Shown here in pieces: positions 10,745-22,239 of a stretch of DNA of 64,000 nucleotides; positions within the stretch are counted from its first letter, which is position 1; the number at the start of each line of letters is the position of its first letter. A program made the translations under genes and the position numbers. Below the pieces are notes generated by a model that worked only from the letters and a program-made list of their open reading frames with translations, was not told the origin of the DNA and searched no databases. This stretch comes from Raphanus sativus (lineage: Eukaryota > Streptophyta > Magnoliopsida > Brassicales > Brassicaceae), in contig NC_079519.1 of assembly GCF_000801105.2 (NCBI RefSeq), positions 5,950,668-6,014,667 on the forward strand. Direction: 5' to 3'.

Positions 10745-13492
10745 TCAGTACGTCCATTCATGTGGCAGATCCGCCGGTGGTTCTTGGTGGCTCTCTGCCG
10801 ACGTCTCCGCCATGTACGGTGGTCCACTTTGGGGCCGAGTTGATGAACTACTTTTGTTGTTTTTGTTCTTCATGGACACCAACAAAGCATCTATATGGTA
10901 AAAAAAATCAAGAAATATCAATTAAATATTTTTTTAAAAAAATATCAATTAAAATAATACTTTAACATATGTGTTAAAGTACTTCGGTAATGAATTTCTC
11001 ACAGATCGACTTTAATGATTCAATTTGAGAGGGTTTTTACTTATTGTAAAATCATTACTTTATTCAGAAGTATAGTAGACAGAAAATTGAATAGTAAAAA
11101 AAGAAAAAGAGTGAGTAAGGAAAAAGATAAGTGGGCTTGGTACCATGAAAAGGAGGGATATCAGAAGAGAATGTAGAAGGAACACCCAATTTGTCAAAGT
11201 GAACTTTCAAGGCTTCAACTACTCTTGCTGGTATTATTACTGTTGAACATCCTGTAACAAAAAAAAAAAATTCAGCCACAAAGTCAGAACCAAACTAAAC
11301 TCACATCTAAACCAAACTAAATCGAACTTGTACTTAATCCTGAGTCATAACTTCAAAAAACTGTTTGGTTGAGACATCAGTTTCATAGAACGACAACAAA
11401 TCTTAATAACAACAGTATAATAGATAGTGAATGGTCTCAACTCCACCGATATCTAAAGCCAGATTAAATCAAATGATGCATATAACATTTTTTTATAAAA
11501 AAAGGTCGATGATATTTGTTGACAAACACCGACTCCTAGATTGGGTAACGGTTAAGAGCTGAAAATAAACAATCAGGGATTCTTAACGTTGGTATGTTAT
11601 GTACAAGTCTTTGTGTTCTAAGAACATACAACCTTGGTTAACGTTTCACGTGGGTATGAGACTTTTAAGTATATATTCAATTCGAAAACGAATATAATAA
11701 TATATTTAGAAAGAAAAAAAGTTTACACTATGTGGTTCGGTTATAGCCTTGGGTGTTAATGATCGAACGGTGACATTAGAAAGAATCATGAGATGAATAA
11801 AATATCTACGGTTATCTTAGATTATAATCCACTTATTGAATGAAACAAGTGGGGGTCACTAGAAAAACTTAATGATAATGATTTTTGAACCTATATGATT
11901 TTATTTTTGGTGAAATTGAAATGGACTAACAATGGGGGCCAACAACTTGAGGCAAGATTCTATTTAAGGAGGGCATATCTGTCAACTCTACATCCACACA
12001 AAATCTTAAAAATAAAAAGAGATTAATAGGTGAGAAGGAATCTTTGGAATCTACTCAGTCAAACAATGTAATAATGTAAGAGAAAGGTTATTATATATTT
12101 TTCCCAAATAATTGAGTCTGAGCTTGAGATGATTGCTAAACTAACCCAACCTAATCTTAAATTCTTAACCATTTCAGTTAAAACTATGACAACTTTTGAA
12201 TCCTTCTAGCGCTTTCACTTTACCTATAATTACTCGAACAAACAAAACTGTTTTGAGTAAATGATAAGAACTTTATCAAAATTAGAACGAATGGAATTTA
12301 TGGTACACCAAATGTCGATTCTGAAAGTTCATGGCAGGGATATGAAATCCTATCCATCTCTTCTACCACAGAAAAAGAATTACACAGTCTTAATTTAATG
12401 CATATACGAATTATGAAATTATCTAATGCATATACGCAAGATTCCCACTTTGTCAACCCCTAAAAAACAAAGTAGGAATCTCAAAGTACTAAGACGACGT
12501 CATTCAATCTTTAATTATTTTCTTTGTCCTTTATCATACGTAACCTTTTTAAAAACCAATGAAATTAGAGTTACTATTGGCTCTAACCGGATTTCTTGCG
12601 TGTCTCCACGACAGTACCATGACTACGCGGTAAGAACACTCCAGTTCCACCCGACCCGCTTCTGGAACCTGACCCTTCAACGAACACCGCCTTCACGCCT
12701 GACCTTGGTCTCTGTTGGAGGTGGTGGTAGCTCTTTGCTTTGTGTCCTAACACGTCATCGTTTCGTTGCTTATCTTTCTCCTTTTTGATTTTATGGAACT
12801 ATATAGAAAAGAAAATTAACATCAATCTCTTTATTAATAAATAAAAGATGATGCATCGGACGGTGGCTATCAAACTCTGTTTTCGTTAAGGTTAATTTTC
12901 AACCGTGAATTTTATAACCGACGGATATTTCTTTTTAAAATGAAGATATGACTACACATGAGCTCACGTTAGCTTGAATAGATCGGATCTGGTCATCGAT
13001 TAAAGCCTGTTTTGACTGAAGAGGAATCATAACAGGCTTTGTCTCCACCGCCTTTGCCGGAGTTAGCGGCGGCGATGGCTCTCGGGAAGGACCGATTGGG
13101 CTGCTGTAACCGGAGGCGAAAGGTGACCAAAGAGTTGACTGGGGCGAGCCAGAGCAACCACTACCACCACCACTACCAGACTGATCAAAAAGTAGAAAAA
13201 TAATTAAATAAAAAAAGAAAGAAGAATTGAATCTTTTTGGTTACAAAAGAAAAGAGTTGTGTACCTTCTGATGCTTTTCGTCATCTTGAAGCATATAGTT
13301 AGTCATCCGGCGAGTCAACTCTTCGACATACTCGTTTTCTTCTTCTTCCTTGTTTTGTGGCCTTGGTGAATCCGGGTCTTCGGATACGGTATAGGATCGG
13401 AGGGAGCTTGTTGTTGGAGTGAAGAAAGTTGGGCTGTTGTGGTCGGAAAAGGAGCTAAAGAAATCCATGTCTTGTAGTTCAGTAGATTCCAT
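10745..13492 (-). CDS. Plant-specific uncharacterised protein, At5g59050-like, five exons
   Basis: Five exons with GT-AG borders give an unbroken 301-aa protein: 13265-13492, 12968-13180, 12588-12798, 11144-11251 and 10745-10890. The start chosen is MESTELQDMDF; an in-frame ATG 22 codons upstream is less likely. In order the protein has SPTFFTPTT; YVEELTRRMTNYMLQDDEKH; a Gly/Ser linker; SPQSTLWSPF; PSREPSPPLTP; SKQALIDDQIRSIQAN; GGTGVFLPR; GCSTVIIPARVVEALKVHF; and the end LPHEWTY. These blocks are conserved in a land-plant family of unknown function with no signal peptide or membrane segment. The two IPAR-region exons are separated by a 1.3-kb intron. The 5' leader holds a (GA)n tract. No defect is seen. 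Function unknown; a nuclear or cytosolic role would be a guess. Confidence 0.85.
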
Positions 13493-13568
13493 GTTGATGA
13501 ATCTTAATTTGTCTAGAAGAACAGAGAAAATATCTTTGGATAGATACAGACAGAACAAAAGAACTTGA

Positions 13569-13571
<3 letters not shown>

Positions 13572-13602
<31 letters not shown>
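13572..13602. repeat. (GA)n microsatellite in the 5' leader
   Basis: About 15 GA units lie 80-110 bp upstream of the At5g59050-like start codon. GA/CT tracts near start sites are common in plant promoters. Confidence 0.9.
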
Positions 13603-13659
13603 AAGTAGACAGAAAAGGTTTGAGTTAAGAGATATATAAAGAAGGAGGAGGGCGCCTCA

Positions 13660-14665
13660 GAGAGAGAAGAGAGAGAGAAGAGAGAGAAGTGAGATTTTCT
13701 TTTGATTCCGGCGCGGTCGGTGCGTGAGTGCCGTACCGGCGCCGGAGTCGGTTCCTAAGCAAGTTGTTCTTGGTCCCTTCCGCTCTCTCACTACCGTCCG
13801 TTCAACGATCGCCTTGTCCAAGTTCTGATTCCGATCTCACCTCTTTCGTCGGTTCGGTTTTGGAACAAAGACGCTGTCGTCTGGAGGTCTTCGGTGGAGA
13901 GAGAGTGGTCTGCATGTCGGTTTTGTTTTCTTCCGGGATATGGAGGCTCATCTAGCTCCACAGTCGCCGGATCTAGCTTCCGGGAAGGGGTCTTCGTCAG
14001 ATCCACCTTCGTCGGCTTTTGGTTACGGAGAGCGGAGGCTACCAAAAGCTCCGCGCTGCCGCTTTGGAACCCAGTCTTCGTTTGGGTGAAAGTTTCTAGG
14101 TTTCGTTTTGGGTAAAGGTCGGCGTTTATGCCGTGTAGTTTGGGTTTGGTCACGGCGGAGGAGGTCTCGTGAGACGAGGAAACGCTTCGGTGAGGTGACG
14201 AGTTTAAAGGAGAGTAAGCAGGGTTCTAGATCCGCGTGTCTAGGGTGTGATGTGGTGAAAAGCCGGAGGAGATCTCGATGTTCGATTGACCTCTCCGGCG
14301 TGAAGACAACGGTAAAGAACGGTGTTGGGTCGTTTGGAGGCTTGGCGGTTCTGAGATCTGGCGATCGAGTTCGTAGGTGGTTCGTGGTGCTCCGGCGGCG
14401 GTTTGTGGCGGACACAGTCAGATCGAGGCAAGGACAACGCTTTGGCGTGCTGACGGTGAGGATTCACCCACGTGTCTCCCCTCTCTGACGTGTGGATCGG
14501 TCAAAACCGACCGGTTTCTGTGGGTTGGGCCTATGGGCCGATTTGTAGTTTGAATGCTAGCCTGTAGTGTTTTGGGCTTTAGCTTTTTGATGTAATCCGT
14601 GGGCTTCGGCCGTGTTATGGGCTTGGCCCTTTATCAATATAAAACTTTGTGGGAAAAAAAAAAAA
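13660..14665 (+). mobile_element. Second GC-rich poly(A) retroposon
   Basis: About 1 kb of GC-rich, non-conserved sequence begins in a GA-rich leader (13655-13690) and ends with a 3' segment rich in TGGGCTT words (14520-14640), then TATCAATATAAAACTTTGTGGG and 12 A. Such ends are typical of reverse-transcribed, pol II-derived retroposons. Open frames on both strands (for example 126 and 130 codons) overlap each other and resemble no protein. The left border is unclear because both flanks are GA/AAG-rich, so no exact TSD can be named. It lies head to head with, and about 170 bp upstream of, the At5g59050-like gene and may have replaced its distal promoter. It could alternatively be a non-coding RNA gene. 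Confidence 0.55.
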
Positions 14666-16324
14666 GGAAGAAGAAGAAGACCGTACAGATGGACAGCTTT
14701 AAGCGGAAGGCGTTGCGATCACCTGCCAATTGTTGCGAGTCACGAGAGATTAAGGATTAAGGAAAGCTATATTAAAAATATATACATATGTAATTTTCTC
14801 TTTTTCTTTTTTTTTCTTTGGGTGAAATATGAATGCATTTTTTTTTTGAAACACCCATTTATTTATGACATTGGAATCAACCTAAAATGACTTCCCCTGC
14901 CATTTACAGCAAATATGTGAAAGTTTTAGATAGTTCATAGTAATAATGTTATAAATTAGCTTTTTATAGTTTACAAAATTTTTCAAACGATGTTTTAAAG
15001 TCTATATTCCATGTTTAGTGTTCAAATTTATTATGATGATGATATGTACCAAATTAACTTTATAGAAACCTTTGGAAGTTTTTGGATCTCTGATATTATT
15101 GGGTTGTTTATACAAATTAGCTTCTTTTTTTTTCTTTTTAAAGTTGGTGAACTAGTAAACAAATTTTCAAAATTAATGTACACAATTATCTAACCACTGT
15201 TGACGTTGGGTGCTTCTGAATAACCTTTTTTCTTCAACATTTTTCACGAGTGAACAACAACTAAAAACTGTTAAAAACAATTCGACCAATCTCACGAGTT
15301 CGATAGCCAAGCCAGTAATATACGTCTTGGAAGTGAGGACTTACACATTTTTCGCTAACCTCAAAATAAAATTCTTACAATTACTCAAAATAGTATACAA
15401 ACTGAATCGCAGCAAAAGGAAGGAAGAAAGCTATGCTTTCTTAGACTTAACCAGTTATCGAGCGTCGAAGAAATAACGATTCTTGCCACGCTTAACCTTG
15501 TATAATACTTTGATCTTCAAGTGAAGAACTATAGAGCTCATTTCTGAACTAGTTTACATACGTGTATTTCTTGATAAGATCATGTCCTCAGCTATATAAA
15601 GTTATAGTTTCTTGTGGTTAATTTGAGAAATTCTCAGCTTAAATATAGAGCCTGTGAAAGTAGGGATTTCTTGCTAATCAAGGCATCTATATGTTCTAAT
15701 CATTATTGAATTCGAAGTGGAAAAATCGAACCATGTTTTTCAACGACCATGGTAAATCCTCAATATGTCATTCTGAAGAGATATTTCATATATTTATGGT
15801 CTATTAGTCCATCTGCACAACGTATATACTATCTAATTTTGTTAAAATCTATTACATTTTTATTTCACTAATCATATCCATTTAACTACAAGGGAAACTA
15901 CAAAATGTAAGAATTCAGATGAAACTAACTAAAGGACACATTGAAAAAAAAAACTTGTCATGATCAGATCGACTGAAAATACTAAGTTTATCTATTTCTA
16001 ATGAAATTAAATTAATTCTAAAAAACAATTGCGCAGTCTAACTTCTATAAGTTATGTGTCGTGTATCCCTCACATTCTGGTAGGTAGGACACACGATATT
16101 ATTCTTATTCTAGCATCTAATTATTGAAGAACTGCTAACTATAACCAGATTAACACCAATTAAAGTAAGGTTCCATTATCATCCATTTCAGACATACATA
16201 TTTTTATGATTGTCAGCCATATAAAAATACGATTTTATATCTCAATACAGTTCTTAAAACAAGTGTTTTAGCAAACAAAAAAAAACAGTTTTTGAAACAA
16301 GTAGATGTGTAAGATTCGCACTGA
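14666..16324. other. AT-rich intergenic stretch
   Basis: No conserved coding signal and no repeat borders recognised. Short open frames at 15011-15193 and 15210-15476 have AT-driven composition and no known motif. Confidence 0.3.
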
Positions 16325-16697
16325 TTTTTTTAAGAGATATTTACACTCTGAGTCACTTTTTGACTTTAACCACGACAATAAGTCACTTTCCTATACTAAG
16401 ACACTTTCCTCTAAGCAAAGGCCCAACTAGTTTCGGAATTTCGTTCTGGTTAGAAAGAGCAGTTAGGTCTCGTTTCTGTTTTGAATTTCAAATTTTTTAT
16501 TTTTTTTATTTTTAATATTAAAAAACTGAAAAGGCGTGAGATATTTTTAGTTTTCCTCCCCACCAGCATCGATATTATCTCTATTCATAATTCCAGAGGC
16601 GGAGGCTTTGTTCCCCCATTAATCGCCGATAAACCGTATAGAAAGAAAGAGACTTTGTTTTAGGGTTCCGTTTGGCTTATTCCGTTCACAGACCACC

Positions 16698-17237
16698 ATG
16701 AGGAGGAGTGCGCGCCGCCACGACAAAGGTTTGTTGCAATCGTTGGTTTAGTGTTTCGTTTTGCTCCTTCCCCTGTTTTTGGTTGTCTGTTGCATCGTCT
16801 GTTGCCCATTTACTTGTGTTGGTTTCTCGAAATTCACAAATTTGAATCGCTAGGTTTTTATTTTTTAACGGATTTGGATTTATTTTGGATGTTTTGTGTT
16901 CCTTTGCGGAGAGGGATCCTGGTCACTCTAATTTTCGAGCTAGGGTTTTTGTCGGGGTTTGATTTTGGGGTTATTGAGGTGTTTTGGGATCAAGACTGGC
17001 ATGCTTTTTTCTGTGTTGTATGGATGATGAACCAGTTTTTTTTATTCTGCAGAGGAGGAAAACCACTCTGATGAACCGGATTCAAAACTCCCTAGGAGGT
17101 TATTTGCTACTAATCATTACCCAAGTGGGCGCTTGAATGTTTACTCGTCGCTGGAGAACCTGCTGGTTATGAGGGATGTACTTGGAGGTACCCCTGATAT
17201 GAAGAGGCTGCTGGGTTCATGCTATAATGTACAATAA
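16698..17237 (+). pseudogene. Head of a DUF1985/Ulp1-type MULE accessory gene
   Basis: Exon 1 (16698-16728, MRRSARRHDK) and exon 2 (17053-17237) join in frame to 71 aa: EEENHSDEPDSKLPRRLF, then ATNHYPSGRLNVYSSLENL, then VMRDVLGGTPDMKRLLGSCY, and a stop. The RRLFATNHYPSGRLNVYS and GTPDMKRLLGS blocks match the beginning of DUF1985, the N-terminal domain of Ulp1-protease-like proteins carried by KI-MULEs in Brassicaceae. DUF1985 is normally about 140 aa and followed by a cysteine protease; here it breaks off where the tandem repeats begin. It may still be transcribed from the TIR. Confidence 0.7.
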
Positions 17238-17345
17238 TGTCGAGGCGTACCTATGTACAACTCTATCCTGGCGTCCATATGTACAGCTACGTCGAATCGT
17301 ACAAATGTACAACTATATCGAGTCGTACTTTTGTACAACTGTAGA
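17227..17345. repeat. Tandem repeats of about 30-33 bp, GTACA-rich
   Basis: About four imperfect units around TATGTACAACTCTATCC/GGCGTC follow directly on the DUF1985 fragment, each containing GTACAAC and a CGTC/CGAGTCGT box. Confidence 0.65.
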
Positions 17346-17567
17346 CCGAAAAAAAGGATATATTCCATTGGCCAAATTGATACGCGGATTTAGCGTTGTA
17401 GCTAGGCAAGATAGTTGTAGTTAAGTTGTATTAGAGGAGGCTGGCCTAATGTGAAACACTTGAGAAATATAAACAAAGTGATTCCTTCAAACAATAGTGT
17501 TTTTGTGTGTTTCGTTTGTATACTGCTGATTTGAATTTATATGTTTTTGGTCAGACGCTTGGGAAAT

Positions 17568-17870
17568 GTAAACAAACATGACATTGTACATGTATACACA
17601 AAAATGACATTGTATATGTAAACAAACATGACATTGTACATGTGTACATGAAATTAAGTGTAGACTTGTACATAATTATCTTATAAGTTTGTAGACATGT
17701 GGACAACAAACAAGACATTGTACATATATACACAAAAATGATAGTGTCCATGAATACGGCAAACAATTATGGTGTTAGCATCTTATAAGTTTGTGTACAT
17801 GTAGACCACAAACATAAATTCATATGTGTGTACACAAAAATGCTGATGTCCATATGTACAAGTGTACTCG
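17568..17870. repeat. Degenerate ACATTGTACATGT repeats
   Basis: Many copies of short units such as AAACATGACATTGTACATGT and TGTACACAAAAATGACA fill the gap between the two captured gene heads. Repeats of this kind often lie in the interior of MULEs. Confidence 0.6.
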
Positions 17871-17889
17871 TAGAAGCATGTACGACTTC

Positions 17890-18932
17890 TGATGACTAAC
17901 TCATCAAAACTGTTTGAGTTCAGTTCCACTGATGCACTAGGCTCTGACTTCTTTTCGCTAGATCCTCCTCCAGTTGGCTTACTTTTTCCTTCCAAACGGT
18001 CACTCAGAAGAGCCTTAATCTGAGAAAAAGTTAACATCAATCAGCATTCCTGAGTGCAAGGACATACGAGTTTGGTATAGAAATGTTATATGTGCAAAGC
18101 AAATTAAACTGACACAATGCCACTTATGGGTCTTCAATTTATATTTACTAAAACAGCTACAAAACCATGAGAAAATATGAAAATGTTCTGCATTTAAAGA
18201 TGTTGAACCCATTTAGATCATCAACTAGTACCTTATGTAACTTGAAATTCACTCAATCATCTCTTAATAAATAGAAAAAAAATAAGTAAATAAGAATCAA
18301 GAAAGGAACAAAAACCTGCTTGTAAGCAAAATTAGCAATGGATTTAGCATCTCTAACTCCTTGGTAATCAACATGAGGCTTTCCAGGAACAAATACTTTA
18401 ATGGTTGGGAATCCTTGAATACCATAATCATGTACATAGTAGTAGAGTACATTGTGTTGAGTGAAAGAAAGTTAGAAGCTTTGGAAGATGACTAGTTCAC
18501 AAGACAACAAACCTGAGCAACAAACTGGTGAACGTCAGCATCAATGGCTGCAACGGTAGCAACACCTTTCAAAACAGAAGCCACTTTCTCCCATGTTGGT
18601 GTAAGAGATTTGCAATGACCACACCATGGTGCAAAGAACTCTACCAACACTACTCCATTTGAATTAAGTACATGACAATCATTTTAACAACATAAATTTC
18701 CTCATCCTGGTTTACCCAAATAACAATTTGTTAAATCATTAAAAAACTAGACTGGATCTGTAAACCACAGTTCATAGATCACTGTAAAAAATGGATGTTT
18801 TACCTTGGATTTGAAGTTAGAAACAGTGAGCTGAACCACAGGAGAGGAAGATCCGTAAAGAGTGTTGGTGAGATTGAGGAATCCGAATAACAGAGAGAGG
18901 AATCTGAATAACAGAGAGAGGAGGGTGAGCAA
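17890..18932 (-). pseudogene. Broken 5' part of a protein disulfide isomerase gene, PDIL2-3-like
   Basis: Four exon remnants: 18804-18932, 18513-18671, 18316-18429 and about 17890-18019. They encode a signal-peptide-like segment, LYGSSSPVVQLT, the first thioredoxin domain with active site [42 protein letters not shown] and IKALLSDRLEGKSKPTGGG up to NSFDELV, as in Arabidopsis PDIL2-3/PDIL2-2, ER-lumen oxidoreductases. Defects: no in-frame ATG (a TAA lies just before the leucine-rich leader); the acceptors of exons 2 and 3 read CAT instead of CAG (18672-18674 and 18430-18432); and the second thioredoxin domain and KDEL end are absent. It lies wholly within the MULE 16334-19468, so it is a captured fragment and not a local gene. 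Confidence 0.87.
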
Positions 18933-19477
18933 TGTTTAAAGCAGATCTGGTGTTATTGAGAGCCATGGCGCAAACAGAGTATGCGGTAACGCTTCTTCGT
19001 TCTCAATTTCGGACTGAGCACAAATCATCTTCTTCCTTGCTCTCTGTAAGTCAAGCGCTCTTTCTCACCATTAATTTTTCCGATCTGTCTGAAATACGAG
19101 AGAGGAGAGAACTAAAATCAATAGATCAATGGAAAAGTTTTTTTTTGGTTTTTTGAGATTCAAAAAAATAAAATTGAAAAAGGCAACGACTTTGGAGGCG
19201 CATGGATGAATCTTAAAAAAAAAAGAATTTTAATTAGGTAAATTTGGGAAAGTTAATCTGGGATATCTATTAGTTTTTAAAGATCAATGGCTGAGATAAG
19301 AGCCCGCCAATTGTCTTGTTTAGTTAGAGATTCTCATTGGTTGAGAGTTAACTACAAAAGCTGGTTCATTCGATTTCTAACTGATCTTTAAAAAAAGTGC
19401 TTTAGTATAAGCAAGTGACTTATCTTGATATTTATAACTAGAAAAGTGACATAGTATGTAATTATTTCTTTTTTTAA

Positions 19478-19601
19478 TAGAAACAGAAACTCCATCTATG
19501 ATATATACATATATCATGATCGCTAGCCATACAGAGTAACATATCATATTAGTTTAACCGTTTTAAGTGATTTATTTGGGATAATGTGGTTTAATTAAGT
19601 C
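19478..19601. other. Short gap between MULE and SINE
   Basis: AT-rich, no feature. Confidence 0.3.
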
Positions 19602-19616
19602 AACAAATGCAGGTTG

Positions 19617-19850
19617 GGGTTTAACCAACGCGTGTTGGCCTAATGTTAAAAGATCTCCGGTTGGAGTGCCCGTCCTGAGTTCGATCCGCGTTGGCCACGA
19701 GAGAATTTACATAGACTTCTCTCGCCTTTCAGACCACTTCGCGTAACCAGGAGCCCTTAAGTGAAGGCTTAAAAATTCTGTAATGGCATGGGCATAAGCC
19801 CGGTAGATTAATCGATCACGTTTAGTGGTCGGATACTGGATTATCAAAAA
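19617..19850 (+). mobile_element. tRNA-derived SINE, 234 bp, 15-bp TSD
   Basis: Flanked by identical copies of AACAAATGCAGGTTG (19602-19616 and 19851-19865). The head has a tRNA-like promoter: an A-box region near 19632-19650 (TGGCCTAATGTTAAAAGATC) and a B-box-like GAGTTCGATCCGC at 19677-19689. The tail ends in a short A run. This is the layout of Brassicaceae SINEs. Confidence 0.9.
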
Positions 19851-19865
19851 AACAAATGCAGGTTG

Positions 19866-20221
19866 AGATGTTTGATTCAGAGACAAGATATAGTATATGT
19901 TTCTTTTTTCTATGCGATGTTTTGAAGTAACAAATGTTAGGGAAGATTAGGTTCACCCTTAAAGACCTGACCAAACGTAAGTATGCATACATACTTTTTC
20001 TTGGTATAACTGTATAACTACTATAAATAGTACCTGCTACCACTAGCTAATTGCTTTTAGAATTCACATTTTATATGAGAAAATATATTAATTTCTTTTC
20101 GGATTTTGCAACGTTTCACTCGCTTTTTTTTTGAACGGACGTTTTACTCGCTAATTATTATTTTTATTATAAGAAAGCAGGTCTAATATCTTTCTCAAAA
20201 AAAAGCAGGTCTAATATCCCT
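19866..20221. other. Gap between SINE and Pack-MULE
   Basis: AT-rich. AAGCAGGTCTAATATC occurs twice (20175-20190 and 20203-20218). No other feature. Confidence 0.35.
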
Positions 20222-20439
20222 TTATGGTAAGAGAAATTGCCACTAATACCATTTTCAAATTACCACTTTTCATCTTTACACTAACCAATTTTACCACTAA
20301 AAATTTAATAGACAAAATACTATTATACCCTTAACAACTTGAAACTAAACTACATTTTTTTCTTTTACCTGCGACGTCTTCAGATCTCAGATCGATAAAA
20401 TTGAATATATCCGATGATCAAATCCGACGAAATTGACCA

Positions 20440-20650
20440 ATTCTGACGAGTACTCCGGCGAGATTCGACGATGTTAGAGAGTTCTATGCAACTTTTGACG
20501 ACATTGACAAGTTCCTGGCTAGTTCTCCGACGAGAATTGACGAGGACTACAGCCTCAAACGATTTTCCGAATCTATCACCGTCGTCGATCAATCCGTTCA
20601 TGAGCTATTCCGTTTAGTATCAGATTCTGTTCTCCGCCACGACAGGTTTC
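20440..20650 (+). pseudogene. Unidentified captured exon fragment
   Basis: An open stretch reads DDIDKFLASSPTRIDED, YSLKRFSESITVVDQSVHEL and FRLVSDSVLRHDRFLSLE, with plant-exon codon use and no low complexity. It has no start codon and a stop or frame break on its left side. I do not recognise the parent gene. Its place just inside the left TIR suggests a separate capture from the eL18 piece. Confidence 0.4.
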
Positions 20651-20763
20651 TCTCGCTGGAGGTATCGTTTCCGATCTGATCGGTGACTGTGAGATCGCAA
20701 TCGCAATTGAGTACGCCTCTCATTTCAGGTAACGGCAGCGGCACCACATCCCCGGACGCTACA

Positions 20764-21759
<996 letters not shown>

Positions 21760-22047
21760 GAAACATTATCTCTGCGTCTTTGAACTTGATTCTCAGAGTG
21801 TTTGTTTGCTTCTTTACTTAAATCTCTATTCTCGTTGCTTCTCATTTGCTTCTCATTAGTGAATTGTTGCTTCTCGTGTGCTTGTTTCAGACAATATGTT
21901 TAGGTTTTGTTTCTACTGGATTCATCGTGTGTTGAGTCACTTACATTAAGCTTTTATAATATCAAAATCTTATTCATAATCTGCTCGAAGTACAGCACTT
22001 TCAAGAACAAGAATGTTATTTGAGAGGCAACGCAACAGCCAAGAACC

Positions 22048-22218
22048 CTAGAAGCTTTTGTTGTTGTCCTGAAGCTTGGTGAAGAAGTCACTGATGTGCG
22101 CAGTGACCTCTTGAGTTTCTCTTGGTTAACGAAGTGACCAGCATCTTCAATTACAACAACCTCTAGAAGATGTAGAACATCTGCAGCAAATTCACCACCG
22201 TCAAAGTACTCTTTAACC
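22048..22218 (-). pseudogene. Last exon of an alpha/beta-hydrolase (epoxide-hydrolase-like) gene
   Basis: From an acceptor TTTCAG|GGTTAAAG the minus strand reads VKEYFDGGEF, VVVIEDAGHFVNQEK and, after a one-base deletion near 22110, VTAHISDFFTKLQDNNKSF and a stop. The H in DAGHF is the catalytic His of plant soluble epoxide-hydrolase-like proteins. Only this terminal exon is present, tail to tail with eL18. From memory, At3g05600 (hydrolase) is the Arabidopsis neighbour of At3g05590 (RPL18), so one contiguous genomic piece was probably captured. Confidence 0.75.
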
Positions 22219-22239
22219 CTGAAATAAATGTATACATCT

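Larger units (their letters stand above)
16334..19468. mobile_element. Pack-MULE (Mutator-like) with captured gene heads, 3.1 kb
   Basis: A perfect 9-bp TSD, TTTTTTTAA, lies at 16325-16333 and 19469-19477. Inside it the ends form diverged terminal inverted repeats of about 75 bp: the left starts GAGATATTTACACTCTGAGT and the right, reverse-complemented, starts GAAATAATTACATACTATGT; both continue with CACTTTT, AATAAGTCACTT and TATACTAA blocks. A 9-bp TSD with long TIRs defines Mutator-like elements. The TSD is low in complexity, so the paired TIRs carry the weight. No MURA transposase is present. The element holds the first two exons of a DUF1985-type gene (plus) and the first four exons of a PDIL2-3-like gene (minus), placed tail to tail with tandem repeats between them. 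Confidence 0.85.

Noticed and set aside
12426..12788. 120-codon plus-strand frame
   Set aside because: Antisense shadow of exon 3 of the At5g59050-like gene, whose minus-strand reading is conserved.
13728..14488. Open frames of 75-130 codons in the GC-rich block
   Set aside because: Same reasoning: Arg/Ser-rich, mutually overlapping, inside a poly(A)-ended retroposon.
15011..15476. Two small open frames (60 and 88 codons)
   Set aside because: AT-driven composition, no motif, no promoter or splice support.
17890..18932. Functional PDI gene
   Set aside because: No start codon, two lost acceptors, second half absent, and located inside MULE borders.
19617..19850. tRNA gene (A/B boxes)
   Set aside because: No acceptor stem or cloverleaf; TSD and A tail show a SINE. 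The same holds for 26031-26142 and 43170-43312.
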